Of a stretch of 64,000 bases of DNA, positions 28,928 to 37,266 are shown one piece after another. Origin of the DNA: Vampirovibrio chlorellavorus (GTDB lineage: Bacteria; Cyanobacteriota; Vampirovibrionia; Vampirovibrionales; Vampirovibrionaceae); the NCBI GenBank assembly GCA_903866275.1, contig CAIPMU010000013.1, forward strand, positions 140,523-204,522, given 5' to 3'. The position numbers and the translations under genes are program-made. The first letter of the stretch is position 1. Every line of letters begins with the position of its first letter. The notes below the pieces were generated by a model. The model saw only the letters and a program-made list of their open reading frames with translations, ran no database searches and was not told the origin of the DNA.

Positions 28928-29956
28928 ATGGATGATTTTCAAACGCCACATCGCGAAACACCATCGGCGCTGCATGAACGCTTTGCGGAAGGGGCGGGCG
29001 CTTTTTTCGGCCACCTGGATGTGAACCGGGGGCTTTCGACCCATACCCTGCGCGCCTATCAGGCTGATGTGGGCCAGTTTTTAGAATGGCTACCCGGCTT
29101 TATTCAGGAAAAACAACCGGAAGCCCGACCTGAAATTCCGTTACACGATTTGCCCTCTGCCTTTATTGGGTATCTTGCCGGTTTGCAGCTCTCCAAGTCC
29201 TCGATAGCTCGTAAAGGCTCAGCCATCAAGTCCTTTTTTAAATTTCTGATGAAAGAGCGCTTCTTTAAGGAAAGCGCCCTGCCGCTTATTTTTCCTCGAC
29301 CCAAACTGCCACGACGATTGCCTGAGTTTCTCTCTCAGGCCGAAGTGGAACGCATCCTGACAGCGGCGAGCCAGGGTCCAACTTCGCCCTTAACCCTGAG
29401 AAACCGGGCCATGGTGGAGCTGCTATTTTCTTCCGGCATGCGCGTGGGCGAGCTCATCGCGCTGGACTGGGGGCATATCCAATGGGAGCAGGCCGAGTTT
29501 CGTATTCTGGGCAAGGGGGATCGCGAGCGCATGGCCTTTGCCAGCCAGCGCGCCATGAACGCACTCGAAGCCTATGCCGCCATCTGGCCAACCCTAAGCG
29601 GCAAGGCATCGAGCTACGACAGCCCGTTTTTTCTCAACAAGGACGGCACCCGTCTCAACGTTCGCAGCGTCAGACGGTTGCTGGTAGAACTGGGCAGCAT
29701 CGCCGAGCTGGATAAACCCATTCACCCGCATGTCTTTCGCCACAGCTTCGCCACCCATCTCCTCAATCACGGGGTGGATTTACGCATCGTGCAGGAACTA
29801 CTGGGTCATGTCAGCATTCGCAGCACCCAGATCTACACGCACATCAGCACCGAGCGCCTGAAACGGGCTTACCTGAAAGCCCATCCCCGGGCCAATCCTT
29901 CGGGCATTCCCTCCGCCGAAAAAAATGCTATGCTGGATAGAGAAGCGTCGAGTTAA
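28928..29956 (+). CDS. xerC: Tyrosine recombinase of the XerC/XerD type
   Basis: A 342-residue site-specific recombinase. The N-terminal SAM-like core-binding domain covers ~15-115 (FFGHLDVNRGLSTHTLRAY). The catalytic domain has the full set: Arg172 (GMRVGEL), Lys196 (LGKGDRER), His268 and Arg271 (HVFRHSFATHLL), His294 (LLGHVSI) and nucleophile Tyr303 (QIYTHI). Length and motifs match chromosome-dimer resolvases acting at dif rather than phage integrases; no phage genes are nearby. XerC and XerD cannot be told apart from sequence alone. The TATAAT eight bases before ATG suggests a leaderless message. The ArnT-like gene follows after 63 bases. Confidence 0.9.
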   Translation: MDDFQTPHRETPSALHERFAEGAGAFFGHLDVNRGLSTHTLRAYQADVGQFLEWLPGFIQEKQPEARPEIPLHDLPSAFIGYLAGLQLSKSSIARKGSAIKSFFKFLMKERFFKESALPLIFPRPKLPRRLPEFLSQAEVERILTAASQGPTSPLTLRNRAMVELLFSSGMRVGELIALDWGHIQWEQAEFRILGKGDRERMAFASQRAMNALEAYAAIWPTLSGKASSYDSPFFLNKDGTRLNVRSVRRLLVELGSIAELDKPIHPHVFRHSFATHLLNHGVDLRIVQELLGHVSIRSTQIYTHISTERLKRAYLKAHPRANPSGIPSAEKNAMLDREASS

Positions 29957-30019
29957 GTCAAAGGATAGTCACGCACAGGATGGAAGCGGAACAGAGTACA
30001 CGACGGAAAGCGCGTCGTC

Positions 30020-31960
30020 ATGGATAAAGTGATGGGGTTGATGCGCGCCTTTTTACCGGAATTTTTACTGCTTGTGATAGCAGCCGTTTTGCTATTTCTG
30101 AATGTCGGCACCTTTGAAATTGATCCTTACAGTGAGTTCTTTCATATTCAATCCGCGCGGGAAAGCTTGTTCAGCGGCCACTTTTTTCTGCCCGTCCTGA
30201 ATGGCCATGATTACCTGATTCGGGCGCCCTTCTGGACCTGGATCGTAATCGCCTTTTTCAAAGTGCTGGGCGTCAGCCTTTGGGCGGCCCGTATGCCCGC
30301 GATTCTCTGTACCCTGCTGAGTCTGGTTTTCACCTATCTGCTCACTCTGGAATTAACCCAAAGCCGGGTGTCCGGTCTGTTTGCCGCCGCAGCGCTGCTG
30401 ACCACCTGGGGCTTTTTCCACGGTGGCTCACTCGCCACAGCAGACAGTTTGGCCACGGTGATTTACCTGGCCTTTGCCTGGGCGATGGTGCAGTGGCAAA
30501 CGCTGGCCGCGCGCAAAACCACCATTCCGCTCGAAATGAAAGTCTTTTCAGGTGGTTTTGGCGTTTTGCTAGGGTTGCTCATGCTGGTCAAAGGGACCAT
30601 GCCCACCCTACTCCTGCTGATTATTGCTGCAGGCTACCTGTTTTTAACCCAAAGCACCGGGCTGCTTCGGAAATTGAATTTCAGCCTGTTAATCGCCCCT
30701 CTGGCGATCATTCCACTGCCCTGGCTGATCTCTGCCAGTATTCAAAGCGGCAATCCGGGCTTTATCTGGAATTTTCTGTTCACCCAACCCCTCAACCGCA
30801 TTGTGGGCGCGGGAGACTGGGCTCAACTGAAACCCGACTGGGTCTTTTATATCAAGCAACTGCCGCAGTCAGCCCTGCCCTATGGCCTGCTGATTCCGGC
30901 GATTCTACTGGATTCCGGTTCGCTGAGCCAGCGCAACAACGCCCAAACACCCGCCTGGATCCTCTGGCTGCTGCTCTGGTTTGGCTTGGGATTAACGATA
31001 AACTCGCTGACGGTTTTTCATGAAACCACCCGCATGCTGCCCTTTATGCCACCCATTGCGGTGCTGGCAGGGTATTATCTGGGTTTAGTCGCCGAACACA
31101 AGGCCGCAACCAGCACTTACGCCAATACCGTGGTCACTTACATCAGCCTGCTGATGGTGGGCGCGGTGCTGTTTGCCATGCTGATCTTTCAGGTCATCCC
31201 CAGCGATTATGTGACTCGATACTGGCACTTCCCCGGATTATCGGTGATTGAAAGCCTGACCTTGGGCAGCCATAAAATCGATCTGCCGGAAGCCTTTCCG
31301 ATCTGGAAATTCTGGCTGATTCCGGGTCCGTTCATTTTGCTGGCTGGCGGTTTTATGTTGTACCTGCTGCAAGCCGAGCGCCGACTGGCCCTGACGCCTG
31401 CCACACTCGTGGGCACCAGTCTGGTTTTCATACTCTTTATCAAGGCGCTTTACATGCCCATACTGTATCGCCCCGTCCCGGAGCACCTGGCCCGGGTGAT
31501 CAATCAACAACTCAAGCCTCAGGATGGCATCGTGCTGTATTCCCTGCACCCGGACATCAAGCGCGTGCTATTTTATCTGGACGCCAAAAAGCTGAGCCAG
31601 GTGCGCGTGGTGCGTCATCCGGAATTTATTGAGCGTCAGATTGCACCCCAAAATGGCGTCATCTATGGCGTTATCCCGGAGCACCAGTATTTTAACGATT
31701 TACGCATTGCGGATCGCGCCCAACTTCAGGTGGATCAATCCGACTGGAAATGGGATACCGGCAAACTGGGTGAACTTGGTAAATTTCTATGGATTCGCCA
31801 GCCCCGATTTGACGTCATGAAGTCTGAGCTGCTGGCTTTCCAGACTTTGCCGCCAGCCTCGCAACAAGCACTACGGGACGTTCTGGCGACAGAGGCAATT
31901 TTATCCGGTCAGGCAGCGACCGACGACACCCCGCATCATCACCGCCGCAGAAGACATTAG
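30020..31960 (+). CDS. ArnT/PMT-like membrane glycosyltransferase
   Basis: A 646-residue integral membrane protein with about 11-12 hydrophobic segments in the first 480 residues and a soluble C-terminal part. The first periplasmic loop carries the acidic pattern of GT-C enzymes (EIDPYSEFFHIQSARESLFSG), followed by LIRAPFWTWIVIAFFKVLGVSLWAARMP, typical of ArnT/PMT_2 proteins. These move a sugar from a polyprenyl-phosphate carrier to lipid A or to proteins on the outer side of the membrane. The His/Arg-rich end (HHHRRRRH) is unusual. It probably shares a transcript with the recombinase gene. The sugar donor and acceptor are unknown. Confidence 0.87.
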   Translation: MDKVMGLMRAFLPEFLLLVIAAVLLFLNVGTFEIDPYSEFFHIQSARESLFSGHFFLPVLNGHDYLIRAPFWTWIVIAFFKVLGVSLWAARMPAILCTLLSLVFTYLLTLELTQSRVSGLFAAAALLTTWGFFHGGSLATADSLATVIYLAFAWAMVQWQTLAARKTTIPLEMKVFSGGFGVLLGLLMLVKGTMPTLLLLIIAAGYLFLTQSTGLLRKLNFSLLIAPLAIIPLPWLISASIQSGNPGFIWNFLFTQPLNRIVGAGDWAQLKPDWVFYIKQLPQSALPYGLLIPAILLDSGSLSQRNNAQTPAWILWLLLWFGLGLTINSLTVFHETTRMLPFMPPIAVLAGYYLGLVAEHKAATSTYANTVVTYISLLMVGAVLFAMLIFQVIPSDYVTRYWHFPGLSVIESLTLGSHKIDLPEAFPIWKFWLIPGPFILLAGGFMLYLLQAERRLALTPATLVGTSLVFILFIKALYMPILYRPVPEHLARVINQQLKPQDGIVLYSLHPDIKRVLFYLDAKKLSQVRVVRHPEFIERQIAPQNGVIYGVIPEHQYFNDLRIADRAQLQVDQSDWKWDTGKLGELGKFLWIRQPRFDVMKSELLAFQTLPPASQQALRDVLATEAILSGQAATDDTPHHHRRRRH

Positions 31961-31988
31961 TTTGAATTTATCAGTTTGATTTTAAACG

Positions 31989-32549
31989 CTATTCCGTCAA
32001 AGCGTTGGCGTCACCCATCATGCGAATGGAGACCGAGGATTCTCCATAGTTTTTACGGGTGAAGCCTTCTAAATCCGGATCGCGATAGCCGTGTTCCGCG
32101 ATAATCACCCCATCGGGTTTGACCCAGCCATGCTGCACGCACTGACTAACCAGTAAGGGCAACTCCTTAAATCCGTAGGGCGGATCCAGAAAAATAAAAT
32201 CAAAGGGCTTCTTGCGACAGGGTTGCGCCAACAACCGCTTCACATCGTTGTTAGACACTTTGATCCTGGCTTCGGTAATGCCAATTTTTTCAAAATTCTT
32301 CCGCATGGTCCGACACTGATCCTCATCGGCCTCAACGGCCAGAACAAAACCGGCACCCCGGCTCAGGGCCTCCAGACTCATAATGCCACTTCCCGCAAAC
32401 AGATCCAGAAAACGGGCGTCCGGCAGATCGAACTGAAAGCGACTAAACAGACTTTCACGCATCATGCCCGTGGTAGGGCGCACCTGCTTGTGCTTGGGCG
32501 GGGAATCCACGGTCCGTCCCCTGAATTGTCCACCGGTAACTCGAATCAA
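31989..32549 (-). CDS. rsmD: 16S rRNA (guanine966-N2)-methyltransferase RsmD
   Basis: RsmD methylates G966 of 16S rRNA. The S-adenosylmethionine motif is FLDLFAGSGIMSLEALSRGA and the catalytic motif is FLDPPY. The N-terminal RVTGGQFRGR and RPTTGMMRESLFSRF are family hallmarks. Two starts are possible: ATG 32588 (199 residues) or TTG 32549 (186 residues). I prefer the second because GGAAA lies at the right distance and the protein then begins LIRVTGG, as in the family. It is last in a minus-strand run after thioredoxin and ccdA. Confidence 0.93.
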   Translation of the reverse strand: MIRVTGGQFRGRTVDSPPKHKQVRPTTGMMRESLFSRFQFDLPDARFLDLFAGSGIMSLEALSRGAGFVLAVEADEDQCRTMRKNFEKIGITEARIKVSNNDVKRLLAQPCRKKPFDFIFLDPPYGFKELPLLVSQCVQHGWVKPDGVIIAEHGYRDPDLEGFTRKNYGESSVSIRMMGDANALTE

Positions 32550-32677
32550 AACCAGATTTCCTTTGGCAACTAAACACGATGACCACAAAATACAGACTTA
32601 CATAATTAAAAATTCGGAACCCGCATGTCACATTTTTGCATAGCGCATGACTTCCCAATAAACCTGTTGAAGGTTGT

Positions 32678-33397
32678 TCATGGGTAGAAGGCGAAAACAT
32701 CCAGCCAACCGGCAGCCTGAGCAATCAGGAGCAGTCCCGCCAGAATAAACACCGCCGCACTCAAGCGGGTAATAACGCTTCCCACTTGACGAAACAGGGC
32801 CATCTGCTTGATGAGGCCCGTAAACAGACCCGCCACCAACAGCAGCACCGACTGCCCCAGTGCGTAGCAAAACAGGCTCAAGCCGCCCAGCACCCAATTT
32901 TGCTCCCGGCTGATAAAACCGAGAATAGCGGTTAAAAATGGCGTGCCGCAAGGTGACGATGCCGCGCCAAAGGCCGCACCCAGCACCAGCGGAGCCAACC
33001 ATGTCCCTGTACCGGTTTCGGGAAATTTGGTGATCAATTGCGGCAAGGGCAAGTGAACCACTTCCAGCAACACCAGCCCCATCACGATCGCCACTGCGCC
33101 CAGCAAATAATACCAGAGCGGCCCCACCAGAGCCGCCATCGCAGTTCCCAGAAGACTGGCCGCGATCCCCAGCGTGGTGAGAATCAGGGCAAAGCCCAGC
33201 ATAAACAATAAAATTTGCCGCAGAATGGCCCACTTGCTCTGACCGGTGTAACCGCCCACATACCCCACCAGAATGGGCAGCATTCCCACCGTGCATGGCA
33301 GAAAAGAACTGAGCACACCACCCGCAAAGGCCAGTGCCAACACCCCATAGGAATGGGCATTGAGCGTTTTCAAAAAAACAGTCTGTAAAGCGTGCAT
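32678..33397 (-). CDS. ccdA: Cytochrome c biogenesis/thiol-disulfide transporter (CcdA family)
   Basis: A 239-residue membrane protein with six or seven hydrophobic helices. The two conserved cysteines lie in SSFLPCTVGMLP (helix 1) and SSPCGTPFLTAI (helix 4), the CcdA/DsbD-beta pattern. They carry electrons from cytoplasmic thioredoxin across the membrane to reduce periplasmic thioredoxin-like proteins. A membrane-anchored thioredoxin gene sits 138 bases upstream on the same strand and is a natural partner. Length is normal for the family. Some relatives act in metal tolerance rather than cytochrome c assembly; no other cytochrome c gene is nearby. Confidence 0.92.
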   Translation of the reverse strand: MHALQTVFLKTLNAHSYGVLALAFAGGVLSSFLPCTVGMLPILVGYVGGYTGQSKWAILRQILLFMLGFALILTTLGIAASLLGTAMAALVGPLWYYLLGAVAIVMGLVLLEVVHLPLPQLITKFPETGTGTWLAPLVLGAAFGAASSPCGTPFLTAILGFISREQNWVLGGLSLFCYALGQSVLLLVAGLFTGLIKQMALFRQVGSVITRLSAAVFILAGLLLIAQAAGWLDVFAFYP

Positions 33398-33535
33398 CGG
33401 ATTACATCATCAGATTAGATCAAGAGGTTACGGCGTTAGTCAGTCATAAAGAGCCTGACCGGAAAGAACAGCGAGGGAGTGACCCAGAGAATCTGCGGTC
33501 AGCTCCATGCCTGAATCTGCAAAATCAGCACATAC

Positions 33536-34099
33536 TCAGTGCTTCAAGGGCGACTGAACTTTGGTCACAGGCTTGGGGCTTACGGGTCGCTGGATGGACT
33601 TGAGGGCATTGGCCAACACATCAGGAGACTGGTAATCGTACAACACATTCCGGATTTCTCCTTGCTGGTTGATAAAGACCACCACAGGCACCGAGACCGG
33701 CTTGAATGTTCGTAGAATGGCAGCCTCGGTATGTTGATCCGCCTGAACATCCAGCTTTTTAAAACCCATCTCGGGATGCTGACTCATCAGTTGCACCACC
33801 AGGGGAGACAACCGCTTACAATCGTAGCAAAGGCGTGAGCCCAGATACAGCACGGCGGGCTTTCCCTGAGCGCTCGGCAAAACCTGCCTGATTTCAGCAG
33901 AAGAAGCATGTCGAATTCCCACAAAGAGCGACTCATCCAAGGGCACCGACGCCTTCGAATCCCGAGGATTCACGGCAGCACTGGCCCCTTCGGTATGCAA
34001 GCCCTGATAAACACGCAACAGCAACACCAACATGACGGTGAACAGAAACACCGCAATCAAACGCACTTTATTTTGCGTGGCAGTGAGACGGGCAGACAT
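33536..34099 (-). CDS. Membrane-anchored thioredoxin-like protein
   Basis: From ATG 34099 (GGAGG nine bases upstream) the product has 187 residues. An N-terminal helix (about 14-32, LIAVFLFTVMLVLLLRV) anchors it with the thioredoxin domain outside. The active site is Cys-Tyr-Asp-Cys in GSRLCYDCKRLSP; the cis-proline loop is PVSVPVVVFINQQG. The CYDC dipeptide is atypical (CGPC in thioredoxin, CEPC or CPPC in CcmG-like proteins). With ccdA next downstream it likely accepts electrons from CcdA and reduces disulfides outside the cytoplasm. The C-terminus is basic and proline-rich. Confidence 0.9.
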   Translation of the reverse strand: MSARLTATQNKVRLIAVFLFTVMLVLLLRVYQGLHTEGASAAVNPRDSKASVPLDESLFVGIRHASSAEIRQVLPSAQGKPAVLYLGSRLCYDCKRLSPLVVQLMSQHPEMGFKKLDVQADQHTEAAILRTFKPVSVPVVVFINQQGEIRNVLYDYQSPDVLANALKSIQRPVSPKPVTKVQSPLKH

Positions 34100-34901
34100 G
34101 GGCAAAAGCCTCCAGATTCTACAGGGGCGGATGAGTCAGATGCATCCGGGAACACCCTCATCTTAGAGCAAGTCTCCGGGCTTTCCAAGTCAAGAACTAT
34201 AACACCCCGGCAACTGCCAGAGCATCCGCACGCTTTTCGCTATCGAATGTTAAACAATACCGGCGGATGCTCGTGATCTGCATTGCAAACGCTTTTAAAT
34301 TTCCCATCGCTGAAACATGAGCTTATAAAACCAATTCGACTCACAGACCAAGTGATCGCTAGCATCTTCCGGACCACTACAAAAATGCTCCGGAACGCCA
34401 GGCGATTGCTCACAGGTAACCAACCAGGGAGCAATGCGCCATCGCACTATTGGCTAACGCAACCCTAAAATGGAAATCCCAAAAAAGGCCGAAAAACGGG
34501 ATAAGACGGGATTAAAGCATAATGAATTATAAAAACAAATTAAGATATATTAAGCAATCAATCCCGATAAAAACATCTATTTAAGAGGCTCCCGAATGTC
34601 AATGGGGAAGTTTTACTCCGTAACATGCGCCAGCCATGATAATTCACATGCCAAATGAGTCCATCAGTGGTAAGATAGTAAATCTAAGGAAGCAATAGAT
34701 TACAAATTGAACATTTACAAACCGTTACATTTTCGACTCCACTAACACAAAATTGAAGAGATTCGTTTTAATGCTACTGAAGGGGCATACAGAACAGGTT
34801 CTCTTCCTCTGTTGACTGTTGGTAATCAGGCGTGTGACAAGGGCATGTCTGGAAGGAGGTTTGTATGTAACGGTTACATTTTCGGGAGGGAATTGTTCGA
34901 C
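34100..34901. promoter_or_regulatory. Long upstream region of the HEAT gene with a start-stop ORF and repeated sites
   Basis: An 800-base AT-rich gap. Near its end, GGAAGGAGGT (34851-34860) is followed four bases later by ATG immediately followed by TAA (34865-34870), a start-stop ORF. That overlaps a perfect palindrome TGTAAC-G-GTTACA (34866-34878). A related ACCGTTACATTTTCG lies at about 34721, and CGGTTACATTTTCGG at about 34871. The HEAT gene's own GGGAGGG follows. The region 34110-34680 shows no gene I would call. Confidence 0.45.
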
Positions 34902-35759
34902 ATGGCAAGTACTACCGGCACCAAAAAAGAAAAAACAACGAAATCTTTCGACGAGCTTTTGGATGAGCTGAAAAACAGCCCCTCTGAAAAAACCCGCTAT
35001 AACGCGGCTCGCATGTTAGGTGAGATGGGTGATCTGGCTGCTGTAGAGCCGCTGATTGATGTTCTCAAGAATGACAAGAATGGTTCAGTTCGTTTGTATG
35101 CAGCGCGCGCACTCGGTGAGTTGGGCGACACCACTGCAACCTTACCCTTGATTGAATCATTACGCGAAGATCGCAACGTAGATGTCCGCGTCCGGGCTGC
35201 CCGTGCTTTGGGTCGTCTCGGTGGCGTGGAAGTGGTTCTCCCCTTGGTGGAAGCCCTCAGCGACAGCAACAGCCAGGTCTGCATGACCGCCGCTGATGCC
35301 CTCATTGAGATTGGCGACATCGCGGTGAAGCCGCTGGTGGAATCGTTGACCAATGAAAAAGTGAACGTGCGTTGCGACGCCACCCGCGCGTTGGGTGAGC
35401 TGGGCGACGTAGCCGCAGTGGATGCACTGATTGGCGTGTTGACTGATGAGTGGGTAAACGTAAGAATCTACGCGGTGCAGTCCCTGGGTAAACTGGGTGA
35501 CAAACGCGCCGTCGGCCATCTGATCGGTGTGCTGGAAAATGAAACGGAAAATGATCTGGTCCGCGCTGGCGCTGGTGCCGCTCTGGGTATGTTGAAAGAC
35601 CCCAAAGCCCTCCTGCCTCTCCGCAACCTGATTATGAAGGCCGAAGAACTCGGTGAAATTGAAGATACGGCACTGAAAGCCTACAAAATGATCATGGCCG
35701 CTAACTGGAAGACGGTTCCGGGCGCTAACTACAAAAAAGCCCCAGCCGCCCAGAAGTAG
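34902..35759 (+). CDS. HEAT-repeat protein (PBS-lyase type)
   Basis: From ATG 34902 (GGGAGGG upstream) the protein has 285 residues. After a Lys/Thr-rich start it consists of about seven HEAT repeats of ~31 residues, each with the pattern R-AAR-LGELGD--AV-PLI--L (for example NAARMLGEMGDLAAVEPLIDVL and YAARALGELGDTTATLPLIESL). The repeats form a curved helical solenoid for protein binding. This repeat type is named after phycobilin lyases, but many members in non-photosynthetic bacteria are simple scaffolds; I see no lyase-specific feature. The gene is monocistronic: long leader, own terminator. Codon use looks like that of a well-expressed gene. Confidence 0.9.
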   Translation: MASTTGTKKEKTTKSFDELLDELKNSPSEKTRYNAARMLGEMGDLAAVEPLIDVLKNDKNGSVRLYAARALGELGDTTATLPLIESLREDRNVDVRVRAARALGRLGGVEVVLPLVEALSDSNSQVCMTAADALIEIGDIAVKPLVESLTNEKVNVRCDATRALGELGDVAAVDALIGVLTDEWVNVRIYAVQSLGKLGDKRAVGHLIGVLENETENDLVRAGAGAALGMLKDPKALLPLRNLIMKAEELGEIEDTALKAYKMIMAANWKTVPGANYKKAPAAQK

Positions 35760-35812
35760 TCAGTTTATTTGAAACAACTCTCGGCTTTTGTAACCGTATT
35801 ATTCTGAAATCT

Positions 35813-35849
35813 AAAAGCCCCCGCTTCATTGAGTAGCGGGGGCTTTTTT
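35813..35849 (+). terminator. Terminator of the HEAT gene
   Basis: A strong stem AAAAGCCCCCGCT / AGCGGGGGCTTTT with a nine-base loop and a run of T ending at 35849. Confidence 0.9.
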
Positions 35850-35961
35850 CACAGAAACCAACTCGTCTCCACTCAAAAAAGCCAACTGCTAAAAGCGCAA
35901 GCGTATTGGGAAGACAAAGTATTGAGAAAGCAAAAAAAGCCTGTAACACCCTCGCACAATA

Positions 35962-35986
35962 GAATCCCGCCTTCGCGGGAATGACA
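35962..35986. repeat. Half copy of the dRS3/REP-like palindrome
   Basis: GAATCCCGC..GCGGGAATGACA, matching one hairpin of the bipartite element at 13084-13170. It lies 20 bases from repeat copy D. Confidence 0.65.
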
Positions 35987-36004
35987 GAGGGACCAACAAT
36001 GCCA

Positions 36005-36178
36005 GCCCTACAAAAAAGAAAACTCGCCCGCATTCCCAAAAGAGGCAAAGCCTCTTTTCCACCCCCAAAAAAGGCGCCACCGCCACGCGCCAGAAAACCA
36101 CGCCTGGAGGGGTTTGGGGAAAACATTTTCCCCAATGGAGGGAGTTTGAGGGAGGCGAGCCTCCCTCAAGACCAGCCC
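36005..36178 (-). repeat. Three-hairpin 3'-end repeat, copy D
   Basis: Oriented sense to the sugar-phosphate transferase gene, 27 bases past its stop. Hairpin 2 matches copies A, B and F; hairpin 3 is AAAAGAGGC / GCCTCTTTT as in copy C. The outer end reads CCCTACAAAAAAGAAAA. Confidence 0.9.
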
Positions 36179-36204
36179 GATAAACCCGAAAACCCATTAA
36201 AAAA

Positions 36205-36987
36205 CTAGCAGGCCCCGCGACTCTCCAACACCGCAGGCAAAGTTTTCAGCAGGATTTTAATGTCATTGATCAGGCTCCAATCCAGCACATAAGTCATTTC
36301 CAGAGCGCAGAGCTGATCGAAATTCAATTTTGAGCGCCCGCTGACTTGCCACAGGCCGGTCATGCCCGGATACACATGAAAGCGCAGGGTGTAGGGCTCG
36401 GCAAAGAGACTGCTTTCATCCGGCGGCAGGGGACGGGGACCCACGAGACTCATTTCGCCGCGAAGCACATTCAGGAGCTGCGGCAGTTCATCCAGACTCA
36501 GGGCGCGGAGCACTTTGCCCACTTTGGTAATCCGGGGGTCATTGGCCAACTTGAATAGCTCACCTTGCAGATTGGCTTGCTCGCGCAGGGCATCACGTTT
36601 GGCATCGGCATCCACGCCCATGGTGCGGAATTTATACATGAAAAAGGGCTGATAATTTTTGCCAATGCGCTCACTCTTATAAAGAACAGGACCATCGGAA
36701 CCCAGTTTAATCAGGATAGCGATGACCGCCAGCAAAGGGGAAATGGCCAAAAGGCCCACGCTGGAACCAGCAACATCAAGGGTGCGCTTCAGAAATTGCT
36801 GAAATTTAAAGGACACCTGACTGGCGCGACTGAAAAAGCGAAAGGTGATATGAATTTGGCGATCGTTCAGAGCAACCGGAGAAACCAAAGAATCGGGTTT
36901 CGTCAGAACGGATTGGGGCGAAAGTGAAGTAGCACTCATTTGGGGTAACGTCCCATGCTTTTTACATCCAAATATTCTCATTTGCAT
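36205..36987 (-). CDS. Undecaprenyl-phosphate sugar-phosphate transferase
   Basis: A 260-residue initiating sugar transferase (bacterial sugar transferase family). A hydrophobic helix (~70-95, SSVGLLAISPLLAVIAILIKLG) precedes the catalytic domain with the hallmark blocks YKSERIGKNYQPFFMYKFRTM, the DELPQLLNVLRGEMSLVGPRP motif and YPGMTGLWQVSGRS. These enzymes load the first sugar phosphate of an exopolysaccharide or O-antigen onto undecaprenyl phosphate. It lacks the extra membrane domain of WcaJ/WbaP. The start is unsure: ATG 36987, or Met17 at 36939; neither has a strong ribosome site. No polysaccharide cluster surrounds it. Confidence 0.92.
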   Translation of the reverse strand: MQMRIFGCKKHGTLPQMSATSLSPQSVLTKPDSLVSPVALNDRQIHITFRFFSRASQVSFKFQQFLKRTLDVAGSSVGLLAISPLLAVIAILIKLGSDGPVLYKSERIGKNYQPFFMYKFRTMGVDADAKRDALREQANLQGELFKLANDPRITKVGKVLRALSLDELPQLLNVLRGEMSLVGPRPLPPDESSLFAEPYTLRFHVYPGMTGLWQVSGRSKLNFDQLCALEMTYVLDWSLINDIKILLKTLPAVLESRGAC

Positions 36988-37054
36988 GAATATCTTAAAA
37001 TCAAATTAAAGTCCAGCACATGAATAACCCCATGTTAAGCGCCTGAAACAGGAC

Positions 37055-37071
37055 TATAATCTCCCCCCCCC
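37055..37071 (+). promoter_or_regulatory. -10 box followed by a nine-C tract
   Basis: TATAAT at 37055-37060 is followed by CT and nine C (37063-37071), placing the homopolymer at or just past the likely transcription start of the endoglucanase gene. Confidence 0.5.
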
Positions 37072-37266
37072 GCGATACGGCCCAATGCCAATTGCGCGCC
37101 CGACTAATACCTCCTGCACACGACAGTAAACGCATTAAGCCGGCGCTCTGAGCGCTCAAAATCCAGACTCAGGAGAAAATTTTTCAGTATGTCCCTTCTG
37201 TCGCTGAAATTTTCTGTGGCCTCGGGTTTTATTAAAGGCATTGGATCGCAACTGAACGGAATTTCA

